A DNA stretch of 64,000 nt from Laguncularia racemosa (lineage: Eukaryota > Streptophyta > Magnoliopsida > Myrtales > Combretaceae). Within the stretch, counting starts at the first letter, position 1. Every line of letters begins with the position of its first letter. The stretch spans positions 184,501-248,500 of the forward strand of contig JBBMOL010000293.1 in the NCBI GenBank assembly GCA_037954665.1, written 5' to 3'. Below, in pieces: positions 46,413 through 57,915 of the stretch. The notes beneath the pieces are model-generated. The model did not search any database. It was not told where the DNA came from and saw only the letters and a program-made list of their open reading frames with translations. The position numbers and the translations under genes are program-made.

Positions 46413-48737
46413 ATGACAAGGACTCTCCCTTCTAACATTCTTGATTTAGACCCTGAGATTGAGAGAACACTCCGCAAGATTCACAAGAATATGATTGCTG
46501 AATCTTTTAAACAATTGGAAATCAAGGGAGGAACATCTATTATAAAAGTCGCAACAGCAGTGAAGGATGTGGAATCAACTATAGAATTTTTAAATAGTGG
46601 GATAGGATTACTAGAGAATATTAAAGAGGAAACATAAGAGACTATGGTTGAGGATCCACCTAAGACTAATCTAGATTATGTAAGGCCAACCTTAGATGGA
46701 ACAGGGCTAACCATTGTAAAGCCCCTCATTAGGGCTAACAATTTCGAAATTAAGGGTGTGGTGATTCAACTCTCACAACAATATTGTCAATTCGATGGAT
46801 TACCTGATGAGGACCCCCATGCTCACATTCAAACATTCTTAGAAATCTGTAAGACTTTCAAGAATAATGGGGTGATGGATGAAGTTGTACGCACTAGATT
46901 ATTCACTTTCTCATTGAGGGGGAAGGTTAAAAACCGGCTTCAATCATTGGGTCCTAGAGCTTTAACTACATGGGATGATACAGTTAAGTAATTTCTAAAT
47001 AACTACTTCCTTTTATACAAGACCGCTAAGCTCTGGAATGACATCGCTTCGTTCATGCAACAAGATGGAGAGACCATGTACGATGCTTGGCAAAGATGGA
47101 TAAAGTTATTAAGAAAGTGCTCACACCATCAACTACTTATATGGATGCAGGTTCAGACCTTTTTGAATGGGCTTAACCCAACCACCCGTCAATCGGTAGA
47201 TGTTGCAATTAGCGGTACATTGAATTCCAAGACCCTAGAAGAATCTTTGAAACTTTCCACTGATATGGCTAAAAATAATTATCAATAGGGTAACAATAGG
47301 GGCAAGCAAAAAGTGGCGGGAAAGTATGAAGTAGATCTCATGACTACTTTGGTGGCAAATATGGAAGCTCTTAGTTACTAGGTTTCTACCCTTAAGAATT
47401 CCCAAGTATCACAACATCAAATGGGAGATGCTAGTGAAAATATGGACCTTTATGAGCAATATGAGCAAGTGGACTATCTTGGGAATCAAAATAAGTAGCA
47501 GTATAACCATAGTAACACTTACAACCCTGACATGAGAAACCATCCCAAACTCTCTTATGGCAATCAGAATGCCTAGAGATCTAACTTCCCACCACTAGGA
47601 TTTCAAAAGCAATAGATGCTACCTTACCAGCCTATGCCCCATCCATCGGTCCAGTCGCTCAGCAGGAAAAGAAAACCAATTTAGAGAATTTAATGAGCCA
47701 ACTCCGAGGCAAGACATTAGAACCAAGAGGCTTCTATTCATAACCTTGAGAAGCAAATTAGCCAATTGGCTAAGATGATGTCTCAAAGGCAACCGGGTTC
47801 CCTCCCTAGTAACACTGAGAATAATATAAGGGAATAGGCGAACGCCATAACCTTGAGGAATGGAAAGGAACTGCGAATTGAAAAGGAACCTAAGCAAAAG
47901 AAAGAAGACAGTCAGTCTTTTGAGAAGGAGAAGATGAAACTTGAGAAGAAATCACCACCAATTATTAAGGAGTATGTCCCATAAATTCCATATCTAGCTC
48001 CCCTCAATCAAAGAAAAGACAAAGAGCAGTTCGGTAAATTTCTTGAACTTTTTAAATAGCTGCATATTAATATTCCATTTGTTGAGGTGCTTTTGTAGAT
48101 GCCAAATTATGTTAAGTTCCTAAAGGAACTCCTATCCAATAAGCGGAAGTTGGAGGATGTTTCTACAGTAGAAGTCAGAGCAAATTGCTCATCCATCATT
48201 CAGAACAAACTCCCTCCAAAGCTAAAGGATCCAGGTGGTTTCACTATTCTGTGTTTGGTTAGTGACATCTTAATAGATGGAGCCCTGGCCGATCTTGGGG
48301 CAAGTGTTAATCTGATGCTATACTTTTTTTTCAAGAAATTAGGGTTAACTAACCCAAAGCCTACTAGAATGAGTCTACAACTTGTTGACCGGTCCATGAA
48401 AATCCCTTAGGGGATCATTGAAGATGTCTTGGTAAAGGTAGGAAACTTCATATACCTTATTGATTTTGTGATTCTGGACATAGATGGAGACGAAGATATG
48501 CCTTTAATCTTGAAAGACCCATTCCTTGCCACTACTATAGTAGTGATTGATGAGGAGGAAGGCAAGCTTACATTGAAAATAAGAGATGCAGAGTTGGTAA
48601 TTAAGATGGTTGCAGCTATGGAGCACTCCATGTGTGTTGATGATTCATGCTATTTTGTCAATGTTGTTGATTCTTCAGTAGATGGGCATACTGAAGAAAG
48701 CTTATACAAGAATGAGTTAGAACTAATCTTGGAATGA
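46413..48737 (+). pseudogene. Athila gag-protease (decayed)
   Basis: Gag begins around the ATG at 46413. Capsid-type motifs are FDGLPDEDPHAHIQTFLEIC, RTRLFTFSLRGKVKNRLQSL and YDAWQRWIKLLRKC, with a stop where the Athila K-F-L-N-YF segment continues. A Q/N-rich, stop-rich stretch follows (47290-48090), then the protease at about 48230-48600 with DLGASVNLM and the conserved MSLQLVDRSMKIP stretch, then LILKDPFLATT. Several stops are TAG or TAA at positions where glutamine is usual. Confidence 0.88.
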
Positions 48738-48833
48738 GGAGAGGAGAAAGATATGGACAACCCAGAGGTTAAGGCATTCATTGAGCAGCTTAATGTTACA
48801 AAAGAAGTTACACCTCAAAGAGATAAGTAGAGA

Positions 48834-49154
48834 AGGAGAGCATATGAGAATATGAAGATATATAAAGAGATGAAGGAATATGATGATATGCATATTCACC
48901 ATCCAAGGGAGTTTATAGAAGGAGACCAAGTGTTTTTGTTTAATTCTCGGTTGAAACTTTTTCTCGAAAAATTGAAATCAAGATGGTCTGGTCCTTTTGT
49001 AGTTAAGGTGGTCTCCCAACATGGTGTAGTGGGGCTTAAACACCTAGAGTATGATGATTTCAAAGTGAATGGCCATAGACTGAAGTTGTACATAGGAGAT
49101 GGAAGAGAACATGAATATCGAGAGGAGTCTATACTCCAAGAATCAGATATTTAG
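48834..49154 (+). pseudogene. Athila integrase C-terminal remnant
   Basis: About 105 codons match the end of Athila integrase: RRAYENMKIYKEM, then FIEGDQVFLFNSRLKLF, KSRWSGPFVVKVV and FKVNGHRLK. It follows the protease by only ~100 bp, so some 3 kb of pol expected between them is missing. Confidence 0.88.
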
Positions 49155-51232
49155 CTAAACAAAGTGAAGGATGTTGAGCCAATGGCATTAAAAAAGTGTG
49201 CTTCTTGGGAGGCAACCCATGACTAATCTAGGTATGTTAAGTTCTTTTTGTTTTATTTTTATTTCACTATCTTAAGTCTTTCTTACTTAAAAAATTGCAG
49301 ATTTGTAGGGGAGTAAGTGAGCTTACTTGAGGAGAATGAGAGTTATTCCTTAAGTGTGGGGAAGCATCAATGACAAGTAAGAAAATTCAAGCTTTACTTC
49401 TCATGTATACTTGGTAAGTTATTTTCCTACTCTTTCACTTATGTCAAGGCGCACACTAAATAAACACATAGAGCAAATAGCTTTGAAAGCTTTGACTTGA
49501 TTTCTGTACACTTTTTAAGCATTTGCATAACCTTGAGCACAAATAGTGCTCAAAGTAGTGCACACATGAAGAGGAGCTTCTAAACACTTTTTGGAGCTAT
49601 GCACGGCCTCGAGCACAGCCGTATAGAAGCCGAAGCAGAGTTTCCATGTCTATATATTTGTGTTTTCCTTCCTCCTTCATTCTTTCTTTTATTTCTCCCC
49701 TTGTTCTATTTTCTACATATGATTTGTACTTAATTGAGTCCCTTCTGTGAAGACTCTTTATCTAAATTGGCTGTATGTTTATTCTCTCGATTAGGATATG
49801 CTAAAATTTATTTTATTTTTTTTAGTTTGGTGTTTTCTTTTTTTTTTTTTAGGTTTAATGATGCATGACTTTTGCTTTGTTGGAATTCAAACTTACACGT
49901 GCTGACAATCAGGAAGTCCTTAGTGTCCTTTTTCTTTTATCTCTTTTCTTTCTCCTATGTGTGCTTATTTTGGAAAGACATTAGGGGACAATATCTTAAA
50001 TAAGTGTGGGGAAGGAATATAAAGATATAAGAAATTAGGTTCTGAATTATTTATATATCTTATGCTCTTGTTAATAAAAAATTTCCCCATTTACAAGTTT
50101 GCAATTGAACTTTAATTTAATTGTTTATTATTGAAAAGTAGAAACCTTGAAATCATACTTATTAAAATGTAAAGGTAGCATTCTTATACACACATATGTA
50201 AAAGTAGTGACTTTGTGTACCTTATTCACCTATTGTTGGGCCTAATATGCTTAGTTAGAGTTTTAGGATGAAATTCAAGTGAGGTAAATCTATTTGTTGT
50301 TTAATAGCTAAATTTAGAGTTATGAAGTAAATAGAAATCCTTAGTTTCAAGTGAATTAGTTGTGTTTTTAAGCTTACTAGCTAGTATATTTAATATTCAA
50401 TCATTTTGAGAGCTATTTCAACCTTTTGTGAAAAGGACGTGTGAAATTATTAACTTGGTAATTTTTCTTGAAATACTCCCTTTGAAAATAATAAATATCA
50501 ATATTGAGGCCCTATATGTTAAGGTAAGAGAGGTTCGATGGGGTTCTTTAAAACCTGGTCACCTAAGATTGTCTATCCTAGGATCGACCCACCGATGAAA
50601 TTACCATAACTTTAAGGGATATCAAAAAGACAAGTTTATCGAGTCTTGTAACTTGAGTAAATAAGCCCGTACGAACGCTCTCCATTAAGGGAATAACGTC
50701 TGTTAACTTGGGTGATAAGCTCGAGATTATCGTCTAGAAGCTCGCTACATGGGTTACTTGGTTTTATTTAATTGCAAAAAAAAAAAAAAACTTTTAAAGA
50801 GACTTGAAAAAAAAAAAGGAAAATAATTAAGGGGAATAATAGATATCATATACTTTCACTTCTTGTTGTTGTGCTTTGAAAAATAATTGAATGGTTTATA
50901 TACTTTTTGGTAAGTGGCAAAATGTAACTAAGCAACTTGGATTTTGTTTGATTTGTTATTTCCTTTGTAACTTTGAAAGTGGTTGCTAAATAGTGAGGAT
51001 ATTGGTTTAACTTACTTGGATTGATATGAAAATTCTAATTACTATATGCCAAGTACACATACAATTATGGTAAGTTTGATTAATAGGTACTAACGAGTCA
51101 CTAAGAATTAATTGAGTAAAGAATGCTACTTGTGATTTGAAGATTATAATGGGTATAATTTATGATAGAGTTTTTCTCTTGTTCTTATTTTGTTTGCTTG
51201 AGGACAAGCAAATGTTTAATTGTGGGGAAGTT
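49155..51232 (+). other. Athila 3' non-coding region and polypurine tract
   Basis: No coding region. GGGAGGCAACCC at about 49208, repeated AAGTGTGGGGAAG-type words and a final TTGTGGGGAAGTT purine tract at about 51219-51231, just before the 3' LTR, are typical of Athila. Confidence 0.75.
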
Positions 51233-52689
51233 TGACAAGTGTTAAAAGAACCTTATTTATAGTATTTGTAGAATATGATTTTTTATGAATTTTGTGTGAA
51301 TTTATTAAGAAAAAGACACTTAAGTGCTTAATATTTGATTTTAGGGTTTAAAGAGTGCAATTTAAAGATTTAAAGAAGATTTGAGCGAAAACGAGGCAAA
51401 ATCTAGCAAAATATGAGAAAATGTGATTTTTACTTGTATAAAGCCTTCAGCATGGTCGTGCTGATGCCAATGTTGGAGAGTAAAAAGTAATCAGAATGCA
51501 TTGTGAAATTGTGCCCTATCTACTGCACAAGTGGTGTAAAGAGTAGTGTTAAAGTAGGAAATTTGCCCAAAGAAGAAACTGCAGGAATTTAGGAGTGCAC
51601 AACCCTGAGCATGGCTATGCAGGAGGCCGTACAAAACTTGGAACGTCAAAATTTTATGTTTTTCCAAAGTAAACAACCTCGAGCACGGGTGTGCACTAAG
51701 CCGTGCATGCTGCCATATTTCCTAAACTATAAATACTCGCTTCATTACAAAAAGAAGGATCTTATTTTATTTTTTCTCATAGCTACTCTAAAAACCCTAA
51801 GAGAGTAAAATCATGCATTTGGAGAGCAAAATCGTTGGAGCATCATCGAAAATCACAAAACGCTTACAGGAGTTTATTCTTTTCATCATGAATTATTATT
51901 ACTTCTCTAGATTTCTCATAATTGCTGTAGATTCTATGGAGGAGTAGATTTATATACCCTACATCTTGTGAAACTCTAAAACATGTGATTGAATTATTTA
52001 TTGATTAATGAAAAGTTTATGCCTTTATATCTATTCATGTGTTTTAACTACTATGTAATTAATTTATGCACGCGAATTGATTACATGTCTGGTTCTTATT
52101 AGATAGAGAGAGGTCTCATATAATATAATTGATCTTCATAAATAGAAAGATTGCATGTTTTTTCTAAAGATAGGAAGACTTCAATTTTCTGCATAAAGAT
52201 TTAATCTTTATTTGGGAATTGTGAGCTTAATAAAATCTTATAGGGTGACAGTGAGGGAGAAGTCTTCATTATTCCATATAAGGTTATTAATTAATTAACT
52301 CAATGGAGTAATTAGTTTAATTGAGAATTCGTGCAGTGCAAAGCATAAAAAAATTAATAAATCAAAATCTTATTATAAGAAAGCTAGGGTTTAGAGTGGA
52401 TCAAGATGAAGAATATGTTTTTGTGATGGAATTCATTTATTACAGTGATTATAATTAATTTTAGGGTTATTAGATTAGTTAATTAGTAATTTAACTTATT
52501 AATCTTATATTAAAATTTAGATTAGATAGCAGAAAAATGGTAATACTAGTACTTGTTTATAAGATTCTTGAAGACGACACCCGTTATAATTTATACTACA
52601 TTAGATTGGTGTACTTGCTTAGATAGGTCGTTAAATTTCTTTGGGTTTGTAAATTTATAATTTGATACGATTGAATAAACGATCCATCA
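51233..52689 (+). mobile_element. 3' LTR of the Athila-type element
   Basis: 1457 bp, beginning TGACAAGTGTTAA and ending CGATCCATCA. A TATA box CTATAAATAC is at 51727-51736. It retains the original TG terminus that the 5' LTR has lost. Confidence 0.92.
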
Positions 52690-52694
52690 ATAAC

Positions 52695-53076
52695 CAAAAT
52701 CTTTTGAAAGATCCATGTCCATGCATCAATTAGATATTTGATCTGATAGGGCTCACTTGATGTACAAAGTGCCTTTCGGCAAGTGTAGGATAAGTGGAAG
52801 GGAGGCACATCTATATGTAGCCTTACCATTACATTTTGCTAATCATTAAACAAACACTCCATCAATTCCTCACTAATTCGAACCATGATCCTATCTCGTC
52901 CTGTTTTAGTTGTCCGAATGAGTTTGGAGTATTCAGTATTTCAATTACACAAAATATAAAGGCCTTATGTTTTAGCATGATAAAATGCTTGCTCACTGCA
53001 ACCTTATCTCGACTCTGTCCCACCGGTCATGACTATACTCCAAAGTTAAAAAGTTGGTGACAACAATGAAGGCTGG
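52695..53076. other. Flank between Athila element and THIC fragment
   Basis: No supportable gene. Removing the Athila element and one ATAAC restores the pre-insertion sequence, placing this stretch next to 44823. Confidence 0.5.
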
Positions 53077-53403
53077 TGTCACATAACAAAGAAGAGAAGT
53101 GCTAAGAGCTCCAATATTCGCAGCACTAATTGCAGAAATAATGTGATCATATCCAGGAGTAATATCAGTTGTTAAAGGACCAAATGTATAGAATGGAACT
53201 CCATTACACCATTCAAGTTGCCTCAACATGTTCTCAAGTATCTTATACATGGGAATATGCCCAGGACCTTCATTCATTACCCGGACATCCTTCTCCCAGG
53301 CTTTTCGAGTCAATTCTCCTTGAGTGAGAAGCTCTGCAAACTGTGCAGCATCATTAACATCATACATTGAGTTAGGCCTTAAACCCTCACCAATAGACAA
53401 CGC
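53077..53403 (-). pseudogene. Fragment of THIC (phosphomethylpyrimidine synthase) gene
   Basis: THIC is the plastid radical-SAM enzyme that makes the thiamine pyrimidine (HMP-P). An open stretch of 109 codons matches its central-C-terminal barrel region: LSIGEGLRPNSMYDVNDAA, FAELLTQGELTRKAWEKDV, VMNEGPGHIPM, LEWCNGVPFYT and GPLTTDITPGYDHI, ending LLCYVTP. The expected GDGLRPG is GEGLRPN, and the fragment stops before the C-terminal Fe-S cysteine motif. It has no start or stop of its own and is about one-sixth of the gene. It is a non-functional copy in the same orientation as the AP-3 beta fragment. Confidence 0.88.
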
Positions 53404-54530
53404 CCAGCGCAGTTTAGGAATATCACGCAATCTCTTCAATCGAGCGGCCCTAACTAATTAAATTACAAGGGTCAACAATAAATTGAATGCACGAGAAGCA
53501 AGTCGCAAAAGGAGCTTCTATTTGCGATAAAATCCTTCGTTTCCCCCTATATTCTCCTCTGCTAACCTAACACTACAACATCATCCTCACCTTCCTTCCA
53601 CCCGATACTAAGTTCAACACGAAAAATCATACATCCAGCATCCACCATTAGCACTCATGTCATCAATATAAAAAGTGTTAAATTTCCTACGAAACGCCTT
53701 TCTATCAGCAATCGGGATACATCTATTGACAAGTCCATTAAGAAACACCCAACCATATATGTAATAGAAATAGATACAATTAATTGCCAGCCATAAAAAA
53801 AAAACTTGAATTTTTATGTATTGCGTGAGACACGGAACAGGTCACGAGAAAACTTGGTCTCTCCCAAGTATGTTTGGATTTACAAGCGAAGAATCCATAC
53901 CTTTACCTCTAAGAATCAGAAAATGAATTGACGAGTTTGAAGCTTTGAAGACGTGGTCTTTTGTTTAATTTCCTTCACCAGCGTCGCTTCAAGTCGTGGT
54001 CTCCTTCTTCAAGCTCAGGCTACTCCAAGTGACTGGGACCTCATTGCTCTACTGGTTTTCACACTCTCACGACAAATAACAAGGTAAAAAAAAAAAAATA
54101 GAAGTATGCGAAGATGCTACACACTAACCAATAAGGATCTTCAAGTAGCCGAAATTTCCCGCGACGAAGAATGAACTCAGATCACATGGTTCAATACAAC
54201 TATTACAGTCATTCTATGTTGCTAATCGAACAAGAATGTCTCGTAATGAAGAATAAACACAAGTGACATGGCTTGATGCAACCATTGCAGTCATTCCATG
54301 CCATCATCGAAGATAGAGTTGATTAAGCTAATGAAAAAGAAGAGGAAAATATATTGAACCAAAAGAAGAAAAAAAAATGAAACGAAGAAGGAGAGTGAAA
54401 GAAGAAGCAGACAAAGAAATGAGAAGAAAAATCACAATAGTGCAGTTGGTTATGCTACTGAGTAAGTCGTCCTTATTATCATGTGCTCCGCAACAGCTGG
54501 GATTTTCCAGCAAATCACGTATAAAGCATG
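53404..54530. other. Non-coding stretch with an ~80-bp tandem duplication
   Basis: No gene recognised. A diverged direct duplication lies at about 54163-54325: units share GAAGAATRAAC, CACATGG / GACATGG and CAGTCATTCYATG, offset about 81 bp. More of the captured DNA that holds the THIC fragment may lie here. Confidence 0.5.
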
Positions 54531-54645
54531 CCCTAAAAAAAAAAGAAAACCTATGCGCTTATTGCATGTTTGAAGATTCGAACTCGGGTCTTTCACTGGC
54601 AGCATGCGTGTCTTTCCAAATAGGCTATTAGCCTGTGCCTTGCTT
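54531..54645 (-). repeat. tRNA-derived SINE-like repeat, copy 1
   Basis: Read on the minus strand it has a box A-like TAGCCTATTTGG (54627-54616), a box B GAGTTCGAATC (54585-54575) about 30 bp on, and then a T-rich tail at about 54550-54537. It shares its design with copy 2 directly to the right. These are RNA polymerase III promoter elements; no intact tRNA cloverleaf is present. Confidence 0.65.
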
Positions 54646-54679
54646 GAGGGTGGTGAGCATTTGATTTATTCTTGACAAG

Positions 54680-54795
54680 ATATAAAAAAAAAAGAGAATA
54701 AAGCACGCACTGCGTGTTGCACGGATTCGAACTAAAGACCTCTAAGAATGTAGAAGTGTGTCTTTTCAATAGGCCATTGGCTTATGCCTTGCTCT
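54680..54795 (-). repeat. tRNA-derived SINE-like repeat, copy 2
   Basis: On the minus strand: AAGCCAATGGCCTATTGAAAAG (box A region, 54776-54765), then TAGTTCGAATCC (box B, 54734-54723) and a T-rich tail ending near 54680. It is head-to-tail with copy 1, suggesting tandem amplification or two insertions into one hot spot. Confidence 0.65.
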
Positions 54796-55436
54796 AAAAA
54801 GGTACCATTTTATCTTATTGTTGTATCAAAAAAAAAAAAGGTGTACATAGTATATCTAATTATATTATATTATTTAGAATCTTTCAAAAAACAAAAAAAA
54901 AGAAAAATGAAATCGCTCCAAAGCTACATTCTTGCTCCACAACAAGATCTACCCAATTACCACTATATATAATAGCTAAAACATAACTTTTCTACTAAAA
55001 AAATAAAAATAAAAATAAAAATCACATATCATAAACTCAATTGAGTTAAGTCGTCACTCCAAGTCTTTTAGATACTCATTGATAATATGGAAAATCTTTT
55101 CTTGCAAAAGAAAAATGGTTAAGAGACCACAAGCTATTGAACTCGTACCATAGATGCTACTTAATATTTCAAAGGCAATATCTATCTTCAATTGATTACA
55201 GGTGAAACGTGCAATTAAACGGCACTGCAAACTTGCACATTAAGAAAAGAATCCAAATTATAATGTGGTATTAGCATCAAACTTTTGTAATACGAATTGT
55301 GCAAACGTGTATATGGTAGCAATGTAGCTATTCCACAAGTGTACACACACCGAGGAATTTCTTGACCATTGCAAAGGCTTATTTAATGCCCAAATCCCTT
55401 CTATTTCGCTTAAAAGACTTTGGTCAGGGGGTAAAA
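54796..55436. other. AT-rich stretch upstream of the Tat/Retand 3' LTR
   Basis: No gene. It ends in a purine-rich CAGGGGGTAAAA at 55426-55436, which fits a polypurine tract directly before the LTR start at 55437, so at least its end is probably 3' internal sequence of the Tat/Retand-like element. Confidence 0.5.
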
Positions 55437-55553
55437 TATAGAGGGCTAAATCTAATTCATGGGTTTGAGGCCTATTACTTTAACATGGCCTATTACTTTA
55501 AAGGATTTGACTATTTAGGTCAAGGTGATAGAACCTAAAAAGTGAAGTCCATG
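55437..55553 (+). mobile_element. Start of Tat/Retand-like 3' LTR, interrupted
   Basis: 117 bp matching the first part of the LTR at 39439 (TAGAGGGCTAAATCTAATTC, GGGTTTGAGGCC, AGGTGATAG), with one ~20-bp internal duplication. It breaks off where the Tekay-like element begins at 55554; the remainder is beyond the window. Confidence 0.8.
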
Positions 55554-57464
55554 TGTAATACCTAAAATTTTTATTTATTTTAATATATATGTTGTCACAA
55601 AGAGCTAAAAACAAGGATGTGAATTTTATAAAATTAGATGGGTAATTTAGACATTTCACAAAAGGGAGTATTTAACCTTAGACGACCTAACGTTCCTTCT
55701 TTTTCACCCCTCATAGTAAAATAGCAGATAGAAACACTCTCTAAACAAACCCTAAGACGACAAAAGGAAAAGGCGCGACCTAATTCCAAGTACCGGAGAA
55801 ATTTCGTAGAGAATGGATAATCTGATATAGTTACATCACTTTGTTTATGCAAAACTCAAAATTGGAGGAAGGAAGAAATGAGAATGGGAATCAACGACTT
55901 AAGGATAAGATTTATGGAATTATTGAAGTAAGTAATCTAATTCGTGTAATTAATTATAATTACATGTTTTAATGAGTAAATTAAGTCTAAGAATAGAGAG
56001 AATTAGGTTTAGGAGAATTTGGAATGAGGAGACGGTTGTGTTTCGATTGTGTTAAGTTTGAAGGTTACACTAAGAGATACATGACCTTCCAACACGGTTG
56101 TGTTTCGACCGTATTGAGTTTGAAGGTTACACTAAGAGATACACAGCCTTCTAATATGGTCGTGTTTCAATTGTTTTGAGTTAAGGGTAACACGGCCTCC
56201 CGACACGGTCATGTTTCGACTGTGTTAAATTAAGAAAAACACGGCCTCCTAACGCGGTTGTGTTCCAATTGTGTTGAAGCCAAACTTTACACTGAAAGAT
56301 ACACAACCCTTAACAGTATCGTGCTCTAGCTTGTGTTGAGCAACACGACCCCTAACATGGTTGTGTGAAATAAAATATAATTTAATTATATATCCATTTA
56401 ACTTCCAATTAAGTTAATTTCCACGTGACCTAGATAGTTACTAAGGCCTTTGAGAACTTAAATGAATAGGATAATGAGAATTAAGAGATAATATTAATCT
56501 AAGATTAAGTATTAAGAGGAACTTGTTGATGTGTATAGATTTCAGTTTAGCTTAAGTCCAGGACTAGAAGCACTTAAGGTTAGGATTCAAGGTACATATA
56601 ACTCGTGTGCTAATTTGTGTTTGTTTAAGTTAGCTTATGCATTAAAATTGATTAAGTTAAATGATTTAGGTTAAGTGTTTAAGTTGTATGTTGTATGTGC
56701 TTGGTTCGGCCTAAGGGCCTGTAGTAGCAGATCCCTAAAAGGTACCCTAATGATCCTTGTGTGACGTTGTCCCTAGTAGAGTCGTGTTTGGAAATGATCT
56801 GAGCTGAATGTCGGTTAAGAGGTTTAAGTGGACAAGGGTATAGGGCTTGTAGTGGCAGTTCCCATGACCAGATTTAAGTGGACATGGGTGTGGGGCTTGT
56901 AATGGTAGTTCCCATCACCAAATCATGTTCCAGTGCGTTAAGTGTGTTAAAGGCGTCATAAGTACTCTGTTGTTGCTTGTGGACATAAATTGTATTATGA
57001 AATTGTTGTCTGTGTTTAAATACTGCATGATGTGTGTGATACTTGTTCAAGTTTGTTCATGTGTGTGTGTTTGTGTTATACGTATTGGGCATTAGCTTAC
57101 CCATTTGGGGAATATTTTTAGATGCAGGTGTTGAGGGAGATGATAACCCATCAAATAACTTAGGTTTGGGTGAGCCATAGAGAGAGAAAGATGAAGATTA
57201 CCATTACTATTATGATGATTAGGATTTGGAGAATTATGTTATTTGACTATACTAGGCATTATTTTAGTATTCAAAGACTTTTGTTGCATTAGATGTTTGA
57301 TATGGATTTATGAAATTTATTTTGATTTTGTGGGATGTATTGAATGCTTTCATATAGGAGTCACAGGTCAAAATGCATCAGAGTTGATTCAAAACCTTAA
57401 CGTGTTCTTATGAGATAAGGACACGTGGCGAGCAGTAGCGCAGCTCAGGTTTCAGAGTATCACA
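55554..57464 (+). mobile_element. 5' LTR of a Tekay-like chromovirus
   Basis: 1911 bp, beginning TGTAATACC and ending GAGTATCACA, followed after 7 bp by a primer-binding site. It is the same LTR family as the solo LTR in the RETICULATA-type intron. It holds the CACGG hairpin minisatellite (56030-56370) and two units of the TAGTGGCAGTTCCCAT minisatellite. Confidence 0.88.
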
Positions 57465-57471
57465 ACTTAGG

Positions 57472-57483
57472 TGGTATTAGAAC
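57472..57483 (+). promoter_or_regulatory. Primer-binding site (initiator tRNA-Met type)
   Basis: TGGTATTAGAAC differs from the consensus TGGTATCAGAGC by one C to T and one G to A change, both expected of methylated-cytosine decay on the two strands. Confidence 0.8.
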
Positions 57484-57915
57484 TTTAGGTTTATGATCTT
57501 TAGGGACTTAAGCTTGAATATATAGAGAATAGGTTGATGATCTGTATGACCTAAGTTTTGATCTATAGAGCATAGGTTATTGATCCTAAAGAGCTTATGT
57601 AATGATCCTTAGAACTAAACAATGATCAATAAACATAAGTTTTAAACAATAGAGCTTAAGATATGATCTTTAGAGGAGTTAAGCACTAGATCTGTAAGAT
57701 AGTGAGACATGAAGAGAGTGGGTAAAATATGGGACGTTTACTTAATTATGTAATTATTTTCTTGTATTATTACTTTACTTACATTCTTCTAAATGTTAAG
57801 TTATATATATAAGTAAACCCATGTGTAGTGGTATATGTGTATATACTTACACACTATGAAATTGACCATGACTGATATTAACTCAAGTAGATCCAGTTGT
57901 CTCTTCTTAAACAGA

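Larger units (their letters stand above)
44824..52694 (+). mobile_element. Athila-type Ty3/gypsy element, internally deleted, with perfect TSD
   Basis: The element is 44829-52689 (7.86 kb) with a 5-bp duplication ATAAC at 44824-44828 and 52690-52694. LTRs are 44829-46260 and 51233-52689. The internal part has a tRNA-Asp-type primer site, Gag, an Athila protease and only the last part of integrase, so it lacks RT, RNase H and most of integrase and cannot move unaided. Long non-coding DNA (49155-51232) before the 3' LTR is usual for Athila. Confidence 0.92.

Noticed and set aside
53077..53403. A functional small THIC-like gene
   Set aside because: Only a central piece is present, with altered conserved residues and no start, stop or Fe-S motif.
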